A DNA stretch of 64,000 nucleotides from Adiantum capillus-veneris (taxonomy: Eukaryota > Streptophyta > Polypodiopsida > Polypodiales > Pteridaceae): the NCBI GenBank assembly GCA_014529385.2, contig CM043963.1, positions 81,370,412-81,434,411 of the forward strand, given 5' to 3'. The translations under genes and the position numbers were made by a program. The notes under the pieces were generated by a model. That model worked only from the letters and a program-made list of their open reading frames with translations, had not been told where the DNA came from and searched no databases. Shown one piece after another: positions 55,870-64,000 of this stretch; position 1 is the stretch's first letter; each line of letters opens with the position of its first letter.

Positions 55870-56683
55870 CGAGGAGGGCTTGGAAAAGGGGTTCTAGAGA
55901 GAGAAAATCACCTTTTAGGTATGGAATAGTTTTGGAGGGGCTTTGAATAGTAGAAAATGATGTTCAAAAGTTTTAGAAATTTTTGAATTTTAGGGCTTTT
56001 TGGTGCACGTTTTGACTTTTGGAAGTCAAAAAATGCTTTTATGACCGTAAAATAGGTTAAGGGGGATTTTAAAAAGATAAGATTTGAGTTTTCAAAATTT
56101 TCAAATTTTTGGGGATTTTTCAAAACCAAGTAAAAAAGGAGGGAAACTTGGAAGTTCCAAGTGCGCCCCAACCCCCACCTTCTCATCACTAGGTAAGAGG
56201 CCATTAAGAAGTGTAAGACTACTTTGTCCCCTTACTTTTTTGATTGCATAGAGTATGTCTACTTTTTCCTCTAAGTTTTCTTCTCATTGGATGACCTCTA
56301 ATTAACCTTAATCCCAAAGGGCCCCTAGAGAGTCCATATTTTTTCTAATGTTGTAGATACACTAAGTTGTGGAGCCCTAAAGGTCTTGGGTGCCCGAACA
56401 TTGCACATTTTAAACCCTATGGCTAAGGTATAAAAGCCAAATTTTGTAAGGGTTTTGTAATTTTTGGATAATAAGAGTTACAACATTTCTGCATAGCATT
56501 GTATACTCTCCTAGTTTCTTGTCCAACTTATAACTCCCTCATGAGTGTTTGTTTGAAGTGTCGTCTACTTCATCGAGATCTTTGTGACATTGTGCTTCTC
56601 TCTCATGTTGTAGGTAACCTCCTTATAAATCTACTCATAAATCAAGATGTACATAATGAAACTGCATTTTGAACATAGGAGAG
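55870..56683. other. No gene recognised
   Basis: AT-rich, with a run of TTTTGAATTTT-like sequence at 55970-56130. I see no supported coding region. Confidence 0.4.
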
Positions 56684-57045
56684 TGTTGGGGCATCATAAC
56701 TAAGCTCTAGGGTGCATTCGAGGCTGAAAACGGTCAGGTCAAATTTGCCCTATAGATAATAAGCACGATTTTGGCAAGTAGTCAAAAGGAGGATTTCAGG
56801 GCATGGGCATGTGTCTTTAAATGTTGCCTATCCATCCTATAGGTTTTGTCTTGTTTGGAATTTGTTTGCTTGGTAAACCAATGAGATTTGCAAGAGACTC
56901 ACAACCTCTCCTAGACTCCATGTACTAGCCGGGTCAACTTCATCCCACGGTATGACATTTATATTCGTGGTTTTCACTATCACCACAATAAGATAGCAAT
57001 ACTTGGCAATTGAGAACCCTCACATTTTGGCATTGTTGTCGGGAC
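56684..57045 (+). mobile_element. LTR and PBS remnant, tRNA-Asp type
   Basis: Sequence from TGTTGGGGCATC (56684) to CCCTCACA (57024) has LTR-like ends, is preceded by the purine-rich CATAGGAGAG, and is followed after three bases by TGGCATTGTTGTCGGGAC at 57028-57045, a degenerate tRNA-Asp PBS. No internal coding sequence is recognisable downstream to 57752. Confidence 0.4.
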
Positions 57046-57752
57046 AAGGTATCCTAAACTAAGGAAAAACCTTATTGCCTAGTAGCATTGTCCAAAACTT
57101 CCTCTAGGTTTTCTTGGAGTACAAAAACAAACTTTTAGAAACCGCATGATTGAGGTGTATCTACTTCAGCTATGTAGAGGTGTCTTGGGAGTAGCTATAC
57201 TTGCTGAGGACCTTTAGGCCTAGATTAGAGGCCTAGATTAGATCGTTTTTCAATGGTTTATAGCTTAGACTAAGTCAGATTCTAAGGGTTGACACTCTTT
57301 TCAAGCAAAAAACAAAGAAAAACTAGTCTTGGTGGACACTTTCCACTATCTTTTGGCTGATGTGATTAGGATTATGGTAAGTAGACATCTAGAAGGATTT
57401 TCAATCTATCTCACCCTCTGAAATGTCATCAATGATGTGTTTTGCAAAATTTTAGAGTTTTCAGGTACGAGACTCATATAATGAGTTCGAGACATCAAAA
57501 AAAACATTTGTGGTCATCATGGATCATGGATTTCAGAGTTTGACTAAAAAATGGGCTTATTATCTTCTCTGATAGATGCATGTAAATGTGAACTTTTTTT
57601 GCTAAGAGTACTTGCAATTGACTATTTAAAACCTGATTGCCATCAAAATTCTAAAAAAGTGCATTTTTTGGCATGTAGATAATATGAGCTTTTTTTCCTG
57701 TGAACATCTTGTTTGGGTGATATGCTAATACTTTTGTGAAGGCTTAAAAGAT

Positions 57753-58790
57753 TTTAATGGAAATGGCCTATAAACTTTGAGAGTAGCGGAATTAGGAAAT
57801 TAGATAAAGCACTTTTGTGAGATTACTTTGTGAGCATAGAGGGTCAACTTATTTGATGGTAGCAACATAAACATGGTACTTAGTTAACCTAGTGTGAACA
57901 ATACTTTTGCAAGAGAGAGAGTTTAGAGAACATGCCAATAGTTGAGGATAGGATTTATGTGGAGCCGATCCCCCCTCCAATAGGCATTTGTATTATAGAT
58001 TCTCCCATCAAGAGAGACTTGGTACAAAACAATCTTTGTGTTCCTTGCGACCTAGGTGATGCAATGAAGATGGAAAGCTTCATGCAGCACGAGCCTAACA
58101 TAAACTTTGCAAAAGAAAGCATTAACTGTCCCAAGCCACAGTCCCAAGGCCTCAAACACCGTCGAAGGTGGAGAGAGGTAGCGGGGAATGAGGGTAGGGA
58201 AGAGGAAGAAGAAGCATTTCATAGGAGAAAGAATTAGTTTCTCACATATCATCACTCTTATTGCTAGCATACATAATAGATTAGTAATGAAGATGGAGAA
58301 GATGACAAGCTTAAGCATTGAAGCATGGATCTTGGTTGTATTTGCATTCCTTAGCCAAGAGTGTTTGTGTAGGCTCTAAACTTCTCTACTAGCTTGGAGA
58401 AGGAGATGGATCTCTTGCACTTTGCACTCCACACAATGAGAGTGTGTGTGGGAGAGTATACCCCCCAAGCTAATCCCCTTCTTGCTTGGTCGACCCCCCC
58501 TTGCAGCTCATGCTTGAAGCTCATTGGACCCTTGCAAGCCAGGCTAACCACATGCAGGATGCATTACAAGCAACAAGCTTAGTATTGGGACAAGTGTCCC
58601 CCTTTCCCTTTTGAGAGAAAGGACGTGATAAATGTATTCCTAATGGCTTCAAAAAATTAAAAGGTGCTCCTAATTCAAAGATTCCACTAAAAAACAAGAA
58701 AAATGATGCGTTAATCTATAGCACGTAACGACAGGCAATGACAAAGCACATAGATTTGCAACAATATTACCTAAGAAAGATGAATACAAC

Positions 58791-58845
<55 letters not shown>

Positions 58846-59647
58846 CTCTAAAGAGAACTTACAAGAAAACGCTGAAGGAAAAATGAAAGAGGAGAGAAAC
58901 ACCTATTGTATGGACAAAAAAATCTTTTGACTTTTCATCTTCATTTGTCTTTTGACTTTTCAACTTTATTCGTCTTTTGACTTTCCACCTTCATTTGTCT
59001 TTTCATTTCCTAAACTCACCTTCACTTATGCACTTAATATGTTTTGAAGAATTTTTATTTTTTTGAAATTGGGGAGACAATGAAAAAAATTAATGAAATC
59101 TACATAATCATCATTGGACCCCTTGGAAGGCCAACCAATAGGCTTTGTACACTCCTTGAGGGTAACCTAGCTAGGGCCTTGACATGTGTCCTACTTGCCT
59201 CTTGAGCAAGGGGTGCCCTTTGGGAGAGAGAGTGGTCAAGAAAACCCCCTCCCCCCGACCCCCCCTAACTTGCATGGCTCGCCCCCTCCTTGTAGGGATA
59301 TGTATTGACTTTTGTGACACCTCAAGCCCCTCAACCTTGGGCCCAGTTCTCACCACAAGCTTGGCCCTTAAGCCCCTCAAGATTGGGATGGGTTCCCACC
59401 TCAAGTACAACCCTAGAATCTCAAACATTACAAGCACCTCAAGCATCTCAATCATCAAGCACCTCAAGCCTTTCTCTTTGACATACCATCTCTCATTAAG
59501 GCCCCTTTATCATTGGCCCCATGTTGAGATAGATTTGTAAGCACATGTCTATATCCTAACCCTTGTTCTCGTTTATTCTCCCACATTAAATGATCAGTTT
59601 AATATAAGAAAATCATTTGTGTTGGTTAGATATTATATTTTATGACA
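57753..59647 (-). repeat. 3' LTR of the second chromovirus
   Basis: Begins near TTAATGGAAATGGCC (start slightly degraded) and ends TTTTATGACA. It contains a (GA)n run at 58794-58840. The middle (58600-59330) differs from the first copy's LTR more than the ends do, and the 45-bp minisatellite is reduced to traces. It is longer than the first copy's LTRs. Confidence 0.85.
58794..58840. repeat. (GA)n microsatellite inside second chromovirus LTR
   Basis: GA run of about 47 bp within the LTR of the second copy, in a similar though not identical sequence context. Confidence 0.93.
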
Positions 59648-60038
59648 TTACCTCTCTCTTGAAATCATAGTCGTCCTCGACTATGAGTTAGACGAGATAA
59701 AGTCTTAGTCATTAATCAATTTTTCTTAGCGGATAGAGGATCCCTTTTTACCCTATAACATATTTCCAAGATGGATGATTAATCCATTTGGTGTTTGGGA
59801 GACATAGCTGCCTCAATAATGTCTGCTCTTTAGTCCATTTCATTATCCAAAGTAGAGTGACATATTCTACTTGGTGTTTGAGAGATGTCTTCATCACAAA
59901 CATGATTCTAAGCATGCATACTATTCAAATTTGTGCACAATAAAAAGAGAACTAGTCTTATAAGACAAAAACATTGGTCATTCAAAAGAAATTTGTATAT
60001 TGTCTTACTCTAATGTAGCATTCTAAGCATTGACAAGG

Positions 60039-61880
60039 TCATACTATCCTTAAGCTATATTCCTTGCATCCATCTAGCATCTTCAAAAGGATAATTTTTG
60101 AACTTAATAAGATACCATCGGATAATCTTACCATGCTGTAGTACGTTGTCTTCATGCCAAAGGATAGCTTCGATTTGTAGCACCTCTTCTTGGTCTTCAA
60201 TTTTGGGAGGGTCTTCGATATTTGGTTCACTTGGTGGCTCTTCTTTGTAGGGCTTAAGTAGGTTCACATGAAAAGCATTGTGTATGATCCAATGGTTGGG
60301 CAGCTTGAGTTGAAATTCCATCTCATTAATGGCTTCAAGATTTGAAAAGGACCATAGTATCTTTTTGCTAATTTAGCATAGTACTTTTGATGGCCCGTAG
60401 GATTTTTGCCCATCGTTTGCTCAATCAGGCCTTGGGAAACTTAAGTAAGACCCGATCATTTTCTTTGAGCGTTAAGGCCCTTCTGTGCTTGTCAGCAGCA
60501 GCTTTTGCCTTTGTTGAGAGATGGATATAGCCTCCTTAATCTTTTGAAGGGATTCTTGTAGGTCACGGCTATCCTCATCGACAGTGAAGATCTTTCCATA
60601 TACCTTAAGTAGCAAGGGACTTTAGGTCTTCTCTCAATGATTTTAAAATGTGCTTTTCTCATAGAATTATGTACAGTATTATTGTAAGCATAATCTAAAA
60701 GAGGTAAGTACTTTTCCCATTGTGAGCATTGATCTACTTCGGTAATATAAGTCTTTAGTAGATCAATTATCATAAGATTGGCTATCTCACTTTGGCCATC
60801 CGTTTGTGGGTGACAAGCTGAAGAGAAATTCAATAATGTATTTAGATTTTCAAAGAGATTGTTCTAAAAATTACTAGTCATTTTAGGATCTCTATCTCAA
60901 ATGATGGATGTTAGTAATCCATGCTTTTTGAAAATCTGTGATATGAAGAGAGTTTCCATTTGATGTGGCTTAATAGTCTTTTTGACAGGAATAAAGTGTG
61001 CTTGCTTGCTAAACCTATTAACTATTGTCCATATTCCTGTATTCCCATGGATAGACTTGGGTAATACAAAGATGAAATCCATGGGTATACTCTCCCATGG
61101 TGAATTTGGAATAGGAAATGGCTCGAGTAATGCAGGGTTCTTCCCTCTATCATACTTAGTCTTTTGGCATACCACACATTTTGAAACATACTCTTGTACG
61201 TCCACTTTCGTGGTAAACCAATAGAAATACGTCTCTACTCCTCGGAGAGTAGGTTGAATGCCTCTATGCCCCGCATAGGAGGAACATGGGATTCATACAT
61301 GACTTTCTCACGAAGGGAGTGGGTAACACAGAGCTGATTTCCATGGAGAATATAACCATTGTGCAAGGTGAAGGGTTCCTCTTTCTTCCCCAAAGCAAGG
61401 GCTGACATTATGTCTCTAAAGTCAGGGTTAGTAGCATACTCATCTATCATAAAAGATAGATCATTGTGAATTTCTATAGACACCGCATTAACTTTTGGTC
61501 ATTTGTGAAAGTGCATCAGCCACTTGATTGTGCTTATCAGCAATGTGAACAATAAGAAAATTAAATTGTGAAATAAAATTTGCCCACCTCATTTGTTTGT
61601 CAGAAAGCTTGGTTTGCATCATGAATTACATGAGACTTTGGTGGTCGGTTCATAGAATAAATGGAGTCCCCAATAGAGAGTGCTTCCATGTGTCTAGGGC
61701 ATGTAGAACAGCTAAAAGCTCTTTATCATAAATTCCCAAGACTCGTTCATCCGTATTGATCCTCTGGCTCTCATATGCTATGGCATGCCCTTCTTGACGC
61801 AAGACTGCTCAAGGCAATCACCACAAGCATCAATTGGACCTCAAATGGATTTGAGAGATCAGGAAGCATGAGGATTGGTC
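60039..61880 (-). pseudogene. Second chromovirus: RNase H end, integrase and chromodomain-like tail
   Basis: Pieces at 61483-61235, 61205-60897, 60833-60492 and 60321-60039. The zinc-finger CVVCQKTKYDRG, the core start WTIVNRFSKQAHFIPVKK and the core end PQTDGQSEIAN are readable. The tail has [20 protein letters not shown], a chromodomain-like stretch in one frame at about 60058-60160, better preserved than in the first copy. Stops and frameshifts separate the pieces, including one that removes the first zinc-ligand region near 61240. Confidence 0.88.
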
Positions 61881-62133
61881 CCAACGCGTCCATTAGGAAA
61901 TATGTAAGAATAACGAATTTATAATTAGGTATATTCACAAAAAAATGTACTTACATAAAGGTTTATTTAATTCAAAAAGTCAAAATTTTCATACATGAGG
62001 GCTAGTTTTTTTACAAAAATGCATACATAAGGGGTACATATAATACCTGAAAATATATTGGTAAAGGATTATCTAAATACCTTTTGTTGCACGTGCTATA
62101 TGCAATTTTTACATAGTGAACTCCCCGAGGGAC
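61881..62133. mobile_element. ~250-bp insertion in the second chromovirus
   Basis: Compared with the first copy, RNase H sequence stops near 61880 (GAGGATTGGT) and resumes near 62134 (CAGGCTGGGAG). The inserted DNA is AT-rich, with ends GTCCC and GGGAC that could be a very short inverted repeat. I cannot assign a family; a MITE is one option. Confidence 0.6.
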
Positions 62134-62922
62134 AGGCTGGGAGGTAAACTTCTCTTTGAACTTGTCAAAAGCATTTTTATCCTTAGCAGTCCATGAATAC
62201 TTAACTTTCTTCTTTGTTAAGTCATGTAATGGTCCTACTATTTGAGAAAATTTTGCTATGAAGCATATATTGTATGCACACATACCAATAAAGATTCTTA
62301 GTTCATGTAGATTCCTTGGATTAAGCCATGCTTTTATTACCTCTAACTTTGATGGATCCATACGGATACCATCTTGAGAGATCATATGACCTAATTATTG
62401 AATCTCTTGAAGGAAAATTTCGTTCTTCTTTTGGTTGAGAAAAAGTTTTTTCTCCCTCAATGCTTGGAAAATCACTTGGACATGTTTCTCGTGTTCCTCC
62501 AAGGACTTGGAATAGATAATGATATCATCAAAGAACACTCCATCAATGAACTTGCGGTACGGTCTAAAGATTTGCTCCATTAGACGCTTGAACATCGTTG
62601 GTGCATTAGTCAAGCCAAAAGGCATGTCTAGATATTCATAAAGGCCAAACATTGTATGAAACGGGGTTTTTAGGATATCTTCATCCAGTATCCTTATTTG
62701 ATGATAGCCACTTTTAAGGTCAATCCTACTGAAGTAGGTAGAGCCTTGTAGCTTATCAAATATATCTTCTATCCGAGGCATGGGAAATTTGTTTTTGATA
62801 GTGATATGGTTTAGTGTTCGATAGTCCACACACATAGGGTATGTATCATCTTTCTTTTGCACTAAAAGGACTGGAGAACAAAAGGGAGAGGAGGTAGGCC
62901 TCACCATCCCTTTGTCAACCAA
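62134..62922 (-). pseudogene. Second chromovirus: reverse transcriptase and start of RNase H
   Basis: Block 62922-62395 shows VQKKDDTYPMCVDYRTLN, FSRIDLKSGYHQIRI, DMPFGLTNAPTMFKRLM and the catalytic FFDDIIIYSKS. A TAA at 62395-62397 interrupts it where the first copy has a Tyr codon, and block 62385-62134 continues with DGIRMDPSKLEVIKAW. The adjacent insertion then breaks RNase H. Confidence 0.92.
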
Positions 62923-63114
62923 TTCTTGTACTTGCCTCTTGATCCCCTCTTATTGAGCTTGAGAAACTTGATAAGAAGGCTTGTTAGGCGGTGAGCTTCC
63001 TGGTAGGAGCTCAATGCGATGGTCATCATCTCCTCATTTTGGAGGCAAGTCCATACGGATATCATTGATCAACACATCTTGAAATCCTTTTAGAAAATTA
63101 GACAAGTCTAACTC

Positions 63115-63915
63115 TTATTGATTCCTACCATTTACATTTGATGAACCATTAGGACTTTTTAGGGAATCTTTGATAAAAATCATGTACGCAAAAACTGAGC
63201 TCTTCATAAATTTATCAAAAGCAAGAGGCTTTACAAGTGGTATAGTACAACCAAACTCACTAGCATCTATATACATGTTCTTTCCCCTGTAGGTGAAGTA
63301 GATTCTCCTTTCAAGGAACTTCATGTTGGTAGCCATGCGGTTGAACCATGGTGCCCCTAAGAAAGCATCCTCATGCTGGAGAGGAGAGATGAGAAATTAT
63401 TCTTTGTCGACATAGATTTGGACATGAAGCCTCAACTTCCCAATCAAGGGAGTAACGGAGGCTTGATGTCCCTTGAAAGCAGTGTCGACCATTACAGCAT
63501 CTCCCATCTCGAAAGCTTGAATGCCCAACTTGGTGGCCAAATCTGTTGATATGAAGTTGTGAGTAGATCTAGGGTCAAGCAAGATGAAGGCAACATGATC
63601 CCTCACCTTTCCCCAAGCATAGGAGAGAGGTGAACCTTTGCAAATGAGCATCCTCTTTTGGAGCTTTAATGGTGGAAGCTCTAGCAATCTCATTGCAAGC
63701 ATTTCTCTTGGGGCAAGAACGATAGCCATGTACTTGCTCCCACTCTTAAAACATTTATGGTCCTTGCAAAAAGATTCAAGCTCTTTAGGAGAGATTTTGT
63801 TTTTACCTTTGTAAGCTCCCTTAATCTTGGACTGATTGGTGTTGTTATTGTTTTCGGAATTTCCTTGGGAAGAATTTTGGGCATTGCCCTTGTTGGAACT
63901 TGATGTGCGAACCAA
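63115..63915 (-). pseudogene. Second chromovirus: gag C-terminus and protease
   Basis: Block 63915-63397 has an Asn/Lys-rich linker, the start of the zinc knuckle (HKCFKS) that is thrown out of frame before its His, then the protease. The active site region reads FILLDPRSTHNFIST where a DSG-type triplet is expected, so the protease is dead. Block 63336-63115 continues toward the RT with further breaks. The rest of gag lies beyond the window. Confidence 0.8.
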
Positions 63916-64000
63916 CCATGGTGTGATGGATTACTTCGGTGATAGAACCAGTCCGTTGGGAGTTGACATACTCGGCCATCTCTTCAGGTAATCCTGCACA

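Larger units (their letters stand above)
57753..64000 (-). mobile_element. Second chromovirus copy, 5' part beyond the window
   Basis: The 3' LTR (57753-59647) and the internal region run on the minus strand in the same order as in 29235-38047, and the nucleotide match is high throughout. It stops at the window edge within gag. It has its own set of stops and a ~250-bp insertion in pol. Confidence 0.93.

Overview
The window looks like repeat-rich nuclear DNA from a plant. My guess is a large-genome, non-seed lineage such as a fern, but no host gene is present to prove it. The evidence is GT..AG introns of 60-215 bp, chromodomain Ty3/gypsy elements primed by initiator tRNA-Met, another Ty3/gypsy element primed by tRNA-Asp, a LINE with an APE endonuclease, Helitron debris, and about ten long (GA/CT)n tracts. 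I found no intact host gene, tRNA, rRNA or CRISPR array. Almost all recognisable coding sequence belongs to mobile elements, most of it broken by stops and frameshifts.

Layout: 1-~5250, Ty3/gypsy-type element on the minus strand (LTR, tRNA-Asp PBS, decayed gag with zinc knuckles), running off the left edge. 5362-8902, decayed Helitron Rep fragment and a broken protein kinase, both minus. 9523-10023, short repeats. 10024-~13850, 5'-truncated LINE on the plus strand with a nearly continuous ORF2. 14549-29194, a gag-only LTR retrotransposon (4-bp ACGT duplication) whose 3' LTR is split by a 9,755-bp DNA transposon at 19101-28855. 29235-38047, complete but decayed chromovirus on the minus strand (GGGTC duplication). 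38913-46684, a TTAA-flanked inverted-repeat element with no recognisable gene. 51321-53182, short non-autonomous copia-like element (AGGTG duplication). 54070-55307, decayed plus-strand gag. 56684-57045, LTR/PBS remnant. 57753-64000, second chromovirus copy on the minus strand, cut by the right edge.

The most interesting object is the DNA transposon at 19101-28855. It has 32-bp terminal inverted repeats (two mismatches) and four intron-bearing genes arranged as two convergent pairs. Gene A (+) carries a probable BAH chromatin-reader domain. Gene B (-) starts with a copy of the histone H3 tail, continues into a histone H3 fold, and ends in a Ulp1-like (C48) cysteine protease. Gene C (+) is unrecognised. 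Gene D (-) is a ~796-residue DDE-type transposase. Genes B and C diverge from a CpG-rich block of repeats. No target-site duplication is visible when the site is compared with the uninterrupted 5' LTR. A transposon carrying a BAH domain together with an H3-tail/H3-fold/Ulp1 fusion suggests that it manipulates or mimics host chromatin. That role is inferred; the domain calls rest on motifs read by eye. This copy has a stop in gene A and a frameshift in gene C, while B and D read open after splicing.
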